From: Zopfochytrium polystomum
Lineage: Eukaryota; Chytridiomycota; Chytridiomycetes; Chytridiales; Chytridiaceae
Direction: 5' to 3'
Assembly: GCA_025765615.1 (NCBI GenBank)
Contig: JAIVFJ010000001.1
Span: 909,538 to 973,537 of the forward strand
Length of the DNA: 64,000 bases
The translations under genes and the position numbers were made by a program. Positions 53,675 to 64,000 of the stretch are shown here, one piece after another (within the stretch, counting starts at the first letter, position 1; each line of letters begins with the position of its first letter). The notes under the pieces were generated by a model. That model was given only the letters and a program-made list of their open reading frames with translations. It did not search any database and was not told the origin of the DNA.

Positions 53675-53757
53675 TTTGTCGAAAGGGGACTCAAACCTGT
53701 GCACCCAGGGAGTAACAGATTTTGAGTCTGTCACCTTAACCCAGGCGGTGACAAGGA
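53675..53757 (-). pseudogene. tRNA-Leu(CAA)-like remnant
   Basis: On the minus strand the anticodon arm ACAGA/CTCAAAA/TCTGT gives CAA, followed by a long variable arm (CTCCCTGGGTG) and TTTGAGT in the T-loop position. The T and acceptor stems do not pair, so it is a decayed tRNA or tRNA-derived repeat. Confidence 0.45.
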
Positions 53758-54289
53758 ACAATTGGTGCAAAAACAAGATTGTGTCCTCAGTAAGGCTGCA
53801 TACCGCCAATGCGGTTGGCCAACATCTGCGCTCTCCACTCTGCAGGATGGCAAGTCTGCAGTGGCAGAGGGCCACACTCATCTGTATTTGTGGGTCACAG
53901 AGACCTAATTTTTGAAGAATCTGCCCCAAAATTGTGCAGGTAATGCACTTCTCTGCATTCTCCACATCACAAAGGGCGTTTTTGGGCCAAAGCATTTGCA
54001 GTTGCTGGGCAGTTTTTCATGGAAGTCTGCTCTGAGTCTGGGGGGCAAAGCCGTCCTCCTTTAATTGGGAGTGGGGTGGTTCAACAATTGGTTTGAGGAT
54101 TTCACTGATTAATTCATGTGTCACCTTCACTTCTTGCAATGCTCAATGACACAACATTGCTCTTTTGCCACCACCCTAGCCTAGCCTTTCCTGCTCAGCA
54201 ACATTATCATCAAACGTGGGAAGGGGTTGGTGGTAACCTCTGCTGCTCTGCCAGAGGGGGAATTGCTGCATCACAAGCAGAAAGCCAAG

Positions 54290-54660
54290 TGTCCAACAAC
54301 ATTAGCAATTCGTTGCCTTGCACCACAAGTTGCTGGCATGCTTGGCATCAAATTAGAGGACAACGCATGCTGGGGTGCACTGTGGGCAGAATACGGTGGT
54401 TGCCGTTTCAGGTACTTGGGAGTCAGAGGTGAGAATTCTCCCTCCAAGCGCAAGGCTTTGCTCCTGGAGGGGCAAGCTCACATGACCCTGATTATGGCTT
54501 TTTTCATTCATACTCCTGTTCCCAAGTGTTTTGGTTTTGGAATAGGTGAGCAGTTGCTCTGTAGGGTTTAACTCTGGCTCAAATCCGCAATTTGACTCAA
54601 TTTATTTTCCAGCTAGATGCGGAAAAACTTTTTTTTTCTCACTCGTTTCACACCTCATTT
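54290..54660. repeat. dispersed repeat, copy at 54.3 kb
   Basis: Over about 370 bases it matches 62285-62665 with roughly one change per ten or more bases. Both copies hold the same open frame on the plus strand (GIKLEDNACWGALWAEYGGC...GENSPSK...LLLEGQ) ending at a TAA after LLCRV. No domain is recognised; it may be part of a repeat-element ORF. Confidence 0.65.
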
Positions 54661-56342
54661 GCAAATCAATAAAGGCCTGTTTGGCGCCAGCCCAAATTTC
54701 GATTTTGTCCAATGAGACACAAACTTGGTGCGCGGGTTGGACAAAAAAACAAGTTGGGGGGGTGGCATGTTTGGCGTCACCTGCAACTAATTGGAAAAGG
54801 TGCTCCAAGTTGGTGGCCTGTTTGGCGTTGCCCGCAACTCGTCCCCAACTCGTCCATATTTGGCTGAAAAACGAGTTGGGGGAGTTTTGGCTCCCCCCTG
54901 AATTTTCATCACCAACTCTGTCTGCCCTGCTGCAAAAACTAACTTTATTGGGCTGTTGTCTAGGGGGTGTTTCAACCCTACTACTTGCCTAGTCCACGAA
55001 GTATCCCTACTGATCTGTCTAACAGGGGTCTCAGACACAAAGAATGAACATTCAGAGGGACAATCCTCTGAAGGATCGGTGCTGGAGCACCGATTACTCG
55101 TGTGGCTGCGGGCCGATGCGAGGGGAAACGGAAGGGCACTCCCGAGGGCGCAACACAACCGCAGAATAAAGAGAGAGAAGAGGGAAACGGGGGTTTTTAT
55201 CTCAGGAACCTAATCTCAAATACAACAGGAGCGGTTAATAGCGACGGGACGGACAGGGCGCGACCTAGCGCCCCTCGTCGCGGACGGTGCTGCGGGAGCC
55301 CTCGTCGTCGCCAGCGACGGGGGGGAGAGAAAGAAGGGAGTCGACTATGTAGGGGTCGGAAGGTCGCCAGCAGGGAACTCGCACGCGGAAACACCTGCGA
55401 TCGTACACGCACCCCGCCGGGCTGCGTCGGCACGATCACTCGACCAACGGGCTTTATCGCATCGCACTCGTACTCACACATCTCACCCTCACAGCAATAG
55501 GACCGAGGCAGGCGCTTGTAGATCGAACTCTCAGGTGTCGGGGGCCGCACCGGGCGCAGCCACCAACACCCTCGTGGGGACGGGAAGGTTGGGGACAACG
55601 ATGCCGTCGTCATCACCACCACCACCACCGTCATCGCTGCGGGCAAGCGCCAGGGATCCTCACTCCAACACAGAGCCGGCAATGTCACACAGTCGCTGGT
55701 GGGGCCAGCTGCATTCCCCACCCACGGCCCCTTAAGAGGAGCCCCACGAAGGGACCATGTACACACCCGGGTGTGTACCATCTCTCACTACCCTCACCTT
55801 CGGGAGCCAGATGGATTTGAAGGGACTCTGTATTGGTGCCAATGGACAGAAATCAGATTGAAGAAAAAAGAAAAAAGAGAAATGGCCCAAAAACAGAGAG
55901 AGAGAAAATTGACAAGTCAACCCCCCTGACTTGGAGCATCCACCACAAATGCTCTAAGTCCCCCCCAACCCTATGCGTGTATGTACAAGTGCCAAAAATA
56001 AATAATAAATTAGGCGGGCTTGGGGTATGGCCTGTCAGGCACCCCATCCCTAGGCAGTTGGGCAGTCTCTGTTAGTCACCGAAAAAGAAAATATGTTGAG
56101 AAAACCCTGGTGCAACGGAAACTGTTAAGACGAAAGTAGTAAAAGCAGACCCAATAATAAAGACGGGTTAGCCGCAAATACACTTTGATAACGCCTTGGA
56201 AACTAAAGAACCAGGAGCAATAATAGGGGTCCCGATCCTTGCGGTTTTATGACAGGTACGCTTGTTTTTGCGAATAAAATCCTAGACTTTATCACTGAGA
56301 CCTCAGTGTAGTCTCACACAACCCAACCCCATCCCGGCGCCG
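54661..56342. other. repeat-rich region without a supported gene
   Basis: Three related short motifs (GGCCTGTTTGGCG at about 54675, CATGTTTGGCGTCACCTGCAACT at 54768, GGCCTGTTTGGCGTTGCCCGCAACT at 54816) suggest mobile-element termini or tandem duplication. A GC-rich island lies at 55100-55700, with long but featureless frames on both strands. Confidence 0.4.
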
Positions 56343-57808
56343 ATGGCAAGAGGCCGTGAGAAAGAAAAAGGCAGTAGATCTGATCACAAACGCAAGCGAT
56401 CCCCACGGAGATCAGATCAAACGAACGAGAAGCGTCATCGACAGGTTCGCTCGTCCTCGCCTGTTGGCCCAAACATCATTGGAAACAACAATGACAGTGG
56501 GGTCAACGACAGCTCAAAGGAATGCAAACCACGGTGCAAGATGGATGATCATCCCAGAAGCAGCAGCAGCAGCAGCAGTCATGGCAGAGCCCATATCAAA
56601 GGAGTCGGCGATGGCTGCGCAAGGGAAGCCGACAGCCACACAGATGACAGTAGCAATGGATCAGACAGCAGCAAGAGTGAGAGTCGTCGAGAAAGCAGCA
56701 GTGACACGGCCGAGCAGGCTAGCTGAGCTGCATGGACTGATGATATGGTTGACATTCTTGTCCAGTTGGTTCACGACTCACCTGATCGAGGCACTGACAA
56801 CAATCTCAAGTCGCAGGCTTGGAATCAATTTGACAGATCATTCAACGAAGCTCTCAACTTATCGCTGAAAAGTCGCAGTTAACGTCGAAATGGAACATGG
56901 TAACTACGTTCTTCGAACCCTTCCTCGCCTTCTGGTACTTTCGACAAAGCTGGTCAAGGAGTATGGAGTTTTAAAGACTATCAGGGGCAGCGAGGGGGGA
57001 AGTGGGTGGGGTTGGAACAACGATAAAAAGATGCTTGAGCAGCCGGATAATGCAGTATGGGAAGAATGGATTGAAGTATGTAAGGCGCCCGCTAAGTATC
57101 TTTGCACAATACTAAAATGCAGTCGACGTCCAAAAAGGTGGCAAAAACTGGAAGAAGTACTGAACACTGGAGTTTCCACATGACAATCTTATCAACGACA
57201 TTGTCGATAGTATGGTAACTCTGGATATTCTCGCATTCGCTTACTCTACTCTAGGTAAAGCGACTGGAAAATTTACACCGCATGGGAGAACCACAAAAAC
57301 AACAAAGTCAATGTGTGTAGCTCAACTTGAGGATGGTGCTTCGGCAGAAATGCCTACTCCCTCAGCCAGTATATCAGACGCAGTCCAGCCAGAGGATGGG
57401 AGAGAATTGGAGCATGACACCTCGTCCGCCACCTCTGACAAGGAAGCAGACTCTGGAAACGGGATTCCCAAGGTGGAGAGGTCTGGACGTGAGCAATCTG
57501 CTGTTGTTCAGGCAAGCCATGCACTGAGTGACAGAATCAAGGATGGTGTTGCGTCGCTGGTCAGTGAGCTAAAGTCGAGGCGCCAGACAAGAGCCCCGAC
57601 TCTGGCGCTGTTGGATGCAGACAAGAGCGTGAAGGCAGTAGCTGCCCTCAACAGGCTGGCTGACAGCGAGCCTGAAGTCTATCAGTCGCTACTTCTCCCA
57701 GGGACTATCCTCCTGATGGAAAATGGAGTGAAGGCGCGACTGTTCAACAACATTCACTCCTCTGTGCGACTGGAATGGCTGCGCATGGAGGTCAAAAAGC
57801 AGATCTAA
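56343..57808 (+). pseudogene. Myb/SANT-like accessory gene of a PIF/Harbinger-type element, frameshifted
   Basis: Plus-strand pieces in changing frames: a Ser/Lys-rich start (MARGREKEKGSRSDHKRKRS), then WTDDMVDILVQLVHDSPDRG and AWNQFDRSFNEAL at 56733-56850, SQLTSKWNM at about 56875, KEYGVLKTIRG..SGWGWNNDKKMLEQPDNAVWEEWI at 56960-57080, and a C-terminal part to 57808. The order W..-L..AW..F...QL..KW..KEY..L...SG.GW..D..A..W...I is that of Myb/SANT-like DNA-binding domains found with Harbinger transposases. At least two frameshifts and no plausible introns at the breaks make it a pseudogene. It is convergent with the transposase remnant at 57916. Confidence 0.6.
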
Positions 57809-57915
57809 AAAGAGAGTTTTTCTTGAATCGTCTTCATTGCTTCTTTATTTCAAATTTTTCCATTCCCTTATTCACTGTGCACTGCAAGCTCCCACTGGTT
57901 GATGCACATGTGGCT

Positions 57916-58560
57916 TCATTTCCGCTTTGAGTAATCATTCCACATTTTCTTCGCCAAGTTGTCCTGAAATGTCACGGCCTCTTGATAGCTTGCGCGGAAA
58001 CCCTGGGTCCGAGCTTGAACCTCTTTGAGTTTCTTCTTCACTTGTTGCTGCCTTTGTCCTTGGTTCTGAGATGCTTTGTATTCGTGAAAGGCAGTTAGCC
58101 ACACCTCTTCATTGTCTTTTCCACTGTTGTTGATCCTGATGAAATTGTGGAGAGCACACAGCGACTGAACGAGAGGAACTTGCAGGGTGGCGAAGTCATA
58201 CGGAGGCATTTGCAGCAAAATTTGGAAGAGTCCTTTCAGAATACCAATAGTTCGCTCAATTGCGTTACGAAGCTGGGAGTGCCTCAGATTGAACAACTCT
58301 TTTGGGGGGTTAGGTATGGCATTAGAGGTGACCGCACAATGGGGTTGAACACTCCCAACCAGTCACGCTGCATCAGCTGAAGCCCACTCCTTCAGGTGGT
58401 ATTGAACGCTCCGGTAGGGAACAAGAACATGCTTCGAAAGGGCGTATCCAGCGTCATTGTATGAGTAATTGGCGTCTGTCTTTCTGGAAGAGAGACTTGT
58501 TCACACTGCCTGACCCTGGCCCACAGCAACTGATCAGCTACCACTTTTTCAAAGCTGCTT
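57916..58560 (-). pseudogene. PIF/Harbinger-type transposase, C-terminal remnant
   Basis: On the minus strand, SLFQKDANYSYNDAGYALSK, VLVPYRSVQYHLKEW and, after an in-frame stop and shift, ELFNLRHSQLRNAIERTIGIL and LQVPLVQSLCALHNFIRIN match the second half of DDE_Tnp_4 transposases (DaGYxL...VPYRgvrYHLxEw...ELFNxRHsxLRNaIERtfGilK). The N-terminal half with the first catalytic Asp is missing, and tRNA-Thr starts 36 bases beyond the break. Confidence 0.75.
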
Positions 58561-58595
58561 CTATTTTGGTAGCCAGCAGAACAATTGCATGGAGG

Positions 58596-58689
58596 GCCTT
58601 CTTAGCTCAGCTGGCAGAGCGTATCCCTCGTAGGAGGCTACCATGCCCCTGCAAGGATAAGGTCGTCGGTCCGATTCCGGCAGAAGGCA
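58596..58689 (+). tRNA. tRNA-Thr(CGT) with a 21-nt intron
   Basis: Acceptor stem GCCTTCT pairs with AGAAGGC. Anticodon stem TATCC/GGATA encloses CTCGTA, an intron at 58633-58653 (after position 37) and A38. T arm GTCGG/TCCGATT/CCGGC pairs with one G-T pair; the discriminator is A. Removing the intron leaves 73 nt. Confidence 0.88.
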
Positions 58690-59197
58690 CAGACGCACTT
58701 TGTGGTGTTTTGGTTTTTTCATTTGATGACAGTCACAGAGCACATCGTGCCAAGCCAAACGGAACCAGAAGCAGCAACTCTACCAATGCTGCTCTCTCAT
58801 GATGCAACCAGTACCTCGACCTTTGTGAGCCAGGCCACCCCCCACAAGCGCGCCTGTGGCCGCTGCAAGGCTTGGCACAGCACAGGAAGCATAGCTTTAC
58901 CCGCAAGTCGTTAGACCTCAAAGCGCTGGAACATGTCGCCAGGGCGGTGGTTTTGGCGCAGAAGCGAAAACCGCTGACCTGTGGTGGTGGAAAATGGCGA
59001 GCACCACGAGGATGAGATGGACTTGATGCAGCTGGTTGAGGTCCTACACAGATAGACTTGAGAGACTGTTGTGTCCTTAGAATCAGGTGATCGGTGGGGT
59101 GGCACTGGCCTGTTGCTGTTGGTACCAGTGCAAGCTGGCCTTGATGACAAACACAGCCAACACTGTGCACAGATAGCGAAACAAATCAGCAGCACCT
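58690..59197. other. intergenic stretch
   Basis: Overlapping frames on both strands; none is recognisable or continuous with a known domain. Confidence 0.4.
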
Positions 59198-60660
59198 TTG
59201 CATAGCGCAATGCAGGAGGTTGTCAAAAAAGGAAGGTGTGGCAATGCAGGTGCGCCAGAGAAAGAAATGGGTGGCGCAGCTGCACCAACAAAGATTGCAA
59301 CTATTTTGACCATCTGTGATCGCATAATGATCTACGACCCTGATCTTCTGCCACTTCGTGCCAATCAGTCCCACCCGTTCACTCCACAACAGTCAGAAGC
59401 ACGCCCACTTCTCCTCAACAACATTCTTGAAGAGGTTCTGCGCCGTTTACTCACGTTCGTGGCATCTGACGTCAAGTCCCTTGCCAGGCTCTGCTGCGCA
59501 TCAAAGCGCTGGTTGCTCCCAGCTGCCGACAACATAATCTGGGATGCAATGTTCCTCGCCCGCTGGGCCGCTCCTGTGTCGCTTGCAGAGTCGCCAAACA
59601 TCCCTGACCGCAGCCAGATGATGACCATTGTTGCAACAGAATCCATTCGCGAGATTGACATCAGCAGTGGCCGCAGTGTTTTGGCTGCAGATGTCCTGTG
59701 GAAAACGCTTTTTCATGACTGCACTGCCCTCGCTAGGCTACTGTACGGACGGGAAGGCAGACTCAAGTTGGGCAACTCACGCCGTATTCGTGGAATCTGC
59801 ATCGACGCATACTCCATTGTGACTGCAGCAAATGACGGCATCCAAATATGGGATTGCGCAACTCAAAAATACGTGTGGACCTTCGACACTTCCGAGAGCG
59901 GAGCTTCCAGTGTTGCCTGACACAGAGGCACAATTGTGGGCAGCACTTGTGACAGTGAGGTTAAAGTGTGGAACGCGATGACTGACAAGCTTGAGGACAC
60001 TCTCTGGGGGCTCAGTGATTTTGTTGATTTTGTTCACATAAACTAGGATCGCATTATTGGTTCAACCAATGACTGTGTCAACGTGTGGTGCTGCTTATCA
60101 AGACCCATTCTCAAAACTATTACAAAACACATGTACAGCAGTGTCTCATCGCTTTCCCCATTTCTGATGACACAGTCAATGTGCTCTGCCTGACTTCAGG
60201 TGAAATTGTTCATTCCCAGCAATTTGACAGCCAAATCCAGAGAATTCAGCTCCAAAAATCGATCTTGGCTGTGGGATGTGTGTGTGGGGTTGAGGCTTGG
60301 AACATTCAAACTGGCAAGCGCTTGTTTGGCGAAGTTTGCCCCTGCCAGTTGGTCAACCTCAGCCTTCACAGTGGCAACTTGCTGGTTAAAAGCAAAATTG
60401 GACGCACTCTGAGCATTGTGATTTGCGACCTGTCCAACAGCAGAAAAATATTGCAAACTCTCCACCCATCACAACCAACTGTTGATTTCTTTGCAGGGCT
60501 GATTTTGCACGCATCAGGGGTTATGGTTGGCGATGCAGTTAAGTGCCAACTCTCTTCCCACTTGCAAAGTATAATTATCTGTCCTTTCCTTGCACTGTTC
60601 ATAGAACGGCAAGGGATTTTGACAAGGGTATTCCTTGTGCCCATGAGTTCATGGAGTTGA
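59198..60660 (+). pseudogene. F-box/WD40 protein gene broken by two stops and a frameshift
   Basis: The first 240 codons include an F-box-like segment (NNILEEVLRRLLTFVASDVK, SLARLCCASKRWLLPAADN) and the first WD unit (DGIQIWDCATQKYVWTF). TGA at 59918 stands where WD units have Trp (SVA-stop-HRGTIVGS). The frame continues with SEVKVWNAMTDKLEDTL to TAG at 60044, then DRIIGSTNDCVNVWCC. A one-base shift near 60090-60130 leads to further WD-like repeats (DDTVNVLCLTSGEIVHSQ, VEAWNIQTGKRLF) and a stop at 60660. Intact relatives act as substrate adaptors of SCF ubiquitin ligases; this copy cannot be translated whole. Confidence 0.7.
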
Positions 60661-61032
60661 AGAAATATTCTTGTCTTTTCAGAGCAAGTGAGGGTGTGTC
60701 AATTGCAATCCAGCAGACTTTTTCTTGGTGAAGGATTCGTGAAGGGTTCACTTTTTTAAATACATTGTCTGATTTGGCTACTACACTTCGAGATTCAGCA
60801 GTTTTTCGTCAAAATACATCAAATCGAATAGGAATAAGACAAATCTACTAATTATGATCAAATCAGATCGAATTCAGATGGTTCTATGAGGAACCACATC
60901 CGTCTGCACAGGTCCAGTGTTTGCGTGGTGAGCAGAGCGTATGTCCATCACTTCCTGCAAGTCCTGGAATCCCAAGTGAAGCAGTGAGCACGCTGCGGAG
61001 GGCGAGATTCAATTGCTAGTCCCTCAGCAACA
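60661..61032. other. AT-rich intergenic stretch
   Basis: Nothing coding is visible; AT-rich from 60760 to 60890. Confidence 0.45.
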
Positions 61033-61137
61033 GCCCGGTTAGCTCAGTTTGGTAGAGCGTGAGACTTTTATCTTTGAGGCAATTCAGCCAAGGAAAAAGT
61101 TATCTTAAGGTCGTGGGTTCGACCCCCACATCGGGCG
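61033..61137 (+). tRNA. tRNA-Lys(TTT) with a 31-nt intron
   Basis: Acceptor GCCCGGT pairs with ATCGGGC with one G-T pair. Anticodon stem TGAGA/TCTTA encloses CTTTTA, intron 61071-61101 and A61102. T arm GTGGG/TTCGACC/CCCAC is perfect; the discriminator is G. The mature length is 74 nt. The body closely follows the eukaryotic lysine tRNA consensus. Confidence 0.88.
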
Positions 61138-61539
61138 TGGTTGGCCCTATTTTCTGCCTTGGTGACAGTTTTCTCTTTCATCCTCAATGTGAGGATCGAA
61201 GGGCCTGTTTGGACGACACCCTGTTTTTCAACAACCAAACATGTCATCACAATTAACGAGGCAGACAAGGAACTGAGAGGAGTGATGATTGTATTGGAAC
61301 AAAATTCACTTGAGGATGGGACAGGTCCCCCATCCCCTTTTTGTCCCTTTTGAGAGTCTTCCTAACTCAAAGAAAGGTCCAGAAGGAACAATTGGTTTTT
61401 ACAATGATAACAATGATACCAATGACAACAACAAGACAAGTCAGGAAAGCAAAGAAGGTTCCAGAAGGTTCCACAAGGTTCCATGAAGGAATGTTCTAGA
61501 AGGTTCCAGAGGTTTCCAGAGGGTGGTTCATAACACACA

Positions 61540-62290
61540 GGGCAAAAACCTCTCCTATATTATCTGCTTGAGCAGAGGAGGAGGAAACCTGTTTTCACCA
61601 GGTTTCCTTTCCACTTAATACTCAGGGTATTTGTCAACAGCGCAAGCCATTGCCCAGGTCTGCATTGGGAGTGGCTCACTCTCCCCATGGGCATTGTGAG
61701 AACAATAACTGACAGTCACAATAGGTTTGTCTCTGTCTTGTGCCACTTGTTGCTAACCAGTCAGCTCTGCTGAACACCTCTGTGGGAGGACTGGTCACTG
61801 CACACAGACCTTGTCTGATTTGAAATGCTGTGAATATTTCAAATCACCCTCCATCTTGAAAGAATTCGCTATGTGTGAACAGTCTACTCTGAGTGAGTGA
61901 GTGGAAGGAGTGAATGAAGTGGAGATGTGTGTTTGTGGGTGGTCCTTCTCCCCAACTTGGAGAGAAAGGAGAAAAAACTCTGTTATGAATTATTGATACA
62001 TGATGATGATGCACACGCTGTAATAGTTGCTAGGCAAGCGTGACCGGCACAGGGTAAAAACCTCTCCTATATTATCTGCTTGAGCAGAGGAGGAGGAAAA
62101 CTGTTGACACTGGGTTTCCGTTCCACTTAATACTCAGAGTATTTGTCATCAGCGCAAGCCAGCGCCCAGGTCTGCATTGGCGGTGGCTTGCTCTCCCATG
62201 GGCATCATGAGAACTGATAACTGACAGTCACGATAGGTTCAGGTCCGTCTTGTGCCTCTTGCTGCTAACCATTCAGTTCTGCCTAACAAT
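61540..62290. repeat. two direct copies of a foldback-related repeat
   Basis: 61544-61800 and 62045-62290 are direct copies (TCTCCTATATTATCTGCTTG, GTTTCC.TTCCACTTAATACTC, AGCGCAAGCCA..GCCCAGGTCTGCATTGG). The part 61870-62120 matches the left arm of the foldback element at 53115-53330. Confidence 0.65.
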
Positions 62291-62665
62291 TAGCAATTAA
62301 TCACCTTGCACCACAAGTTGCTGGCATGCGTGGCATCAAATTAGAGGACAATGCATGCAGGGGTGCACTGTGGGCAGAATACGGTGGTTGCCATTTCAGG
62401 TACTTGGGAGTCAGCGGTGAGAATTCTCCCTCCAAGCACGAGGCTTTGCTCCTGGAGGGGCAAGCTGACATGACCCTGATTATGGCTTCTTTCATTCATT
62501 CTCCTGTTCCCAAATGTTTTGCTTTAGGAATAGGTGAGCAGTTGCTCTGTAGGGTTTAACTCTGGCTTGATCTGCAATTTGACTCAATTTATTTTCCAGC
62601 TAGATGCAGAAAAGCCTTTTTCTTATCACTTGTTTCACACTGTTTCTCAATGTCATTTGCAAATC
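62285..62665. repeat. dispersed repeat, copy at 62.3 kb
   Basis: Second copy of the 54290-54660 repeat in the same orientation, keeping the short open frame (GIKLEDNACRGALWAEYGGC). Confidence 0.65.
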
Positions 62666-63371
62666 AATAAAGAACAAATATAATTTTTTATGTTTTCTTC
62701 TTTTGGATTGAAAACAAAGTGCATTTGTGGTGGTGAGAAAACAAAAGGTTTTCAATACAGCGCTGTAAATCACGAATTTTTGCAATACACCTGACATTTG
62801 ATTGGCCAAATTGCGCCAAATGGAACAGAAATTGCCAGAGAAGAATTTTGGAGAGAGAAAGGATGAAAGTGGGTGGCTCACACATCCCTCAACTCTCCCA
62901 CTTTAGAGAGTGATAAGGCTTAACACTGCTCAAATCAAATCCAAACAAGGTCCGATTTGGGTCTGATTCAAAAAATTGAATCAAATGAAATCAGATGATT
63001 TTTTGCTGAATAAGCTGTTTCTCTTTGATTCCTTCTTCCCTTTGTCTCTCTCTTTCTCTCTGTAATTTCTGATTTGTGGTGGTGGGGAAGGAGATGCAAA
63101 TGGCAAAGCACAACTGCTCTGTGTGGGACTGAATGAACTGGTCCTGTGTAATGCTGCTGTCTCATCATCCTAATCCTGCCCAATTGGTGGGAACACACTA
63201 GCAAGGGAGAATTTGACACACGACACATGAGGCTTGAGGAGGAGCTTGCAAAGAGGGGTAGCTCAAACATCACCAGCAAGCAAAGCTCCATTTCCCTTAA
63301 AATAAAATAAAATAAAATAAAAACAACAGTAAGGGGTGACAAGAATTCTTGTATTGTGTGGCACAGGACAG
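62666..63371. other. AT-rich intergenic stretch
   Basis: No coding frame is supported. An (AAAAT)n tract lies at about 63299-63322. Confidence 0.45.
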
Positions 63372-63443
63372 GGACTTTTAGCTCAGTGGTAGAGCGGTCG
63401 ACTGCAGATCGACAGGTCGCCGGATCAACCCCGGCTCTGGCGC
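63372..63443 (+). pseudogene. tRNA-Cys(GCA)-like remnant
   Basis: D arm GCTCAGTGGTAGAGC, anticodon arm TCGAC/TGCAGAT with GCA, and T arm GCCGG/ATCAACC/CCGGC are present, but the 5' and 3' acceptor strands (GGACTTT and TCTGGCG) do not pair, so it is probably a pseudogene. Confidence 0.55.
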
Positions 63444-63737
63444 CTGTGCTCCAAGGGGAAGCATTTCAATGTCAGCAGGTTGACGGCCAAAAGGTGTGAA
63501 AGTGAGAGCCACAGGCCTTGCTAGCATTTTGCTGTACTTTGACTGCTTGCTGGCTCTGAGCAAGAATAAAATGATCACACACCTAGGACCAAGTTCCCCA
63601 GTGTGTGTGTGCGTGAGGGAGACAGAGTGCATGAGAAGAGAGAGAGCAAGAGTGAGATTGAAGACAGACAAAAGGAGAGACGCGGTGAAAGTGTAAAAAT
63701 GTTGTCTACTGTCACAAGCACAATACTGTGAGCACAG

Positions 63738-63825
63738 GCTGCCATGGCGCAACTGGTTAGCGCGTGCGGCTGTTAGACATGTACATCAAACTGCAAGGTT
63801 GGTGGCTCAAGTCCACCAGGTAGCG
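63738..63825 (+). tRNA. tRNA-Asn(GTT) with a 14-nt intron
   Basis: Acceptor GCTGCCA pairs with AGGTAGC except the last position. Anticodon stem TGCGG/CTGCA encloses CTGTTA, intron 63776-63789 and A63790. T arm GGTGG/CTCAAGT/CCACC is perfect, although the T loop starts CTC rather than TTC. The mature length is 74 nt. It is probably functional but slightly degenerate. Confidence 0.75.
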
Positions 63826-64000
63826 CTTTAGGACCTCCTGATCCCTATTTGAAAATGCTTTACAGTGCCAGCTTGAAAGCTCTGGGCAACCACCTGAAAA
63901 ACAATTAAAAATCAACTGTTGGTGGACTGGACAAGAGACAGCAGACCTGCTGAAACAAAAAATAGCGCCCAAAACAACTTTACAGAGACAGATGACAGCC

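Noticed and set aside
55197..55781. 194-codon minus-strand ORF in a GC-rich island
   Set aside because: No domain, no splice support and competing frames on the other strand; it lies among repeats.
59918..59920. TGA read as Trp (altered genetic code)
   Set aside because: Confident genes here end in TGA (dioxygenases at 2464 and 4310, MFS at 48552), so TGA is a normal stop; the in-frame TGAs are in decayed sequences.

Overview
This window is nuclear DNA from a eukaryotic microbe, most likely a fungus and plausibly an early-diverging zoosporic one (chytrid or blastoclad type). The grounds are short GT-AG introns (about 56-140 nt), Pol III tRNA genes (several with an intron after anticodon position 37), fungal-type TauD/JLP1 dioxygenases, a monocarboxylate-type MFS transporter, a large ankyrin protein family and a 'LQWWK..SG' repeat protein. 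There are no bacterial-style operons and no CRISPR. The species cannot be named from sequence alone.

Layout: 0-6.7 kb is gene-dense and GC-rich. It holds a partial minus-strand gene, tRNA-Ser(GCT), two tandem TauD/TfdA dioxygenase paralogues with one intron at the same place, and a pepsin-type aspartic protease. 7.2-14.2 kb is a nest of segmental duplications. A roughly 4 kb imperfect palindrome centred on a tRNA-His carries, in mirror image, two families of tiny unknown proteins; a further direct copy, degraded copies and more tRNA-His copies follow. 14.9-17 kb holds a putative tail-anchored coiled-coil gene, a cysteine-rich ORF and decayed pieces. 17.4-29.8 kb is an ankyrin-repeat amplification: one intact 916-codon gene, one long copy with a frameshift and two degraded copies, with a dead Ty1/copia element between the first two. 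30.6-33.7 kb is a DNA transposon with visible terminal inverted repeats, an intact two-exon DDE transposase and a divergently transcribed partner gene. 34-37 kb has another member of the tiny-protein family, an unknown small ORF and a protein with two ACT-like domains. 38.6-45.4 kb is a tandem array of four paralogues with a double C-x-H-x6-C-x2-C motif (two intact, two frameshifted), separated by long GA/CT microsatellites. 46.3-51.9 kb holds an 11-exon MFS transporter, a truncated second MFS copy and a two-exon membrane protein with a duplicated Cys-rich module.

At about 52.2 kb the character changes. From there to the end the DNA is visibly more AT-rich and repeat-rich: a Ty3/gypsy protease fragment, a 477-bp foldback element and related repeats, a degraded PIF/Harbinger-type pair (Myb/SANT-like gene and transposase), a broken F-box/WD40 gene, and scattered tRNAs (Thr, Lys, Asn with introns; Cys- and Leu-like remnants). 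Several breaks there are in-frame TGA/TAG stops where Trp or Gln would be expected, consistent with cytosine-deamination or RIP-like mutation.

The most interesting material is the two-gene DDE transposon, the palindrome with its tiny TATA-driven gene families, and the CxH-x6-CxxC array. All exon boundaries were worked out by eye from splice signals and reading-frame continuity.
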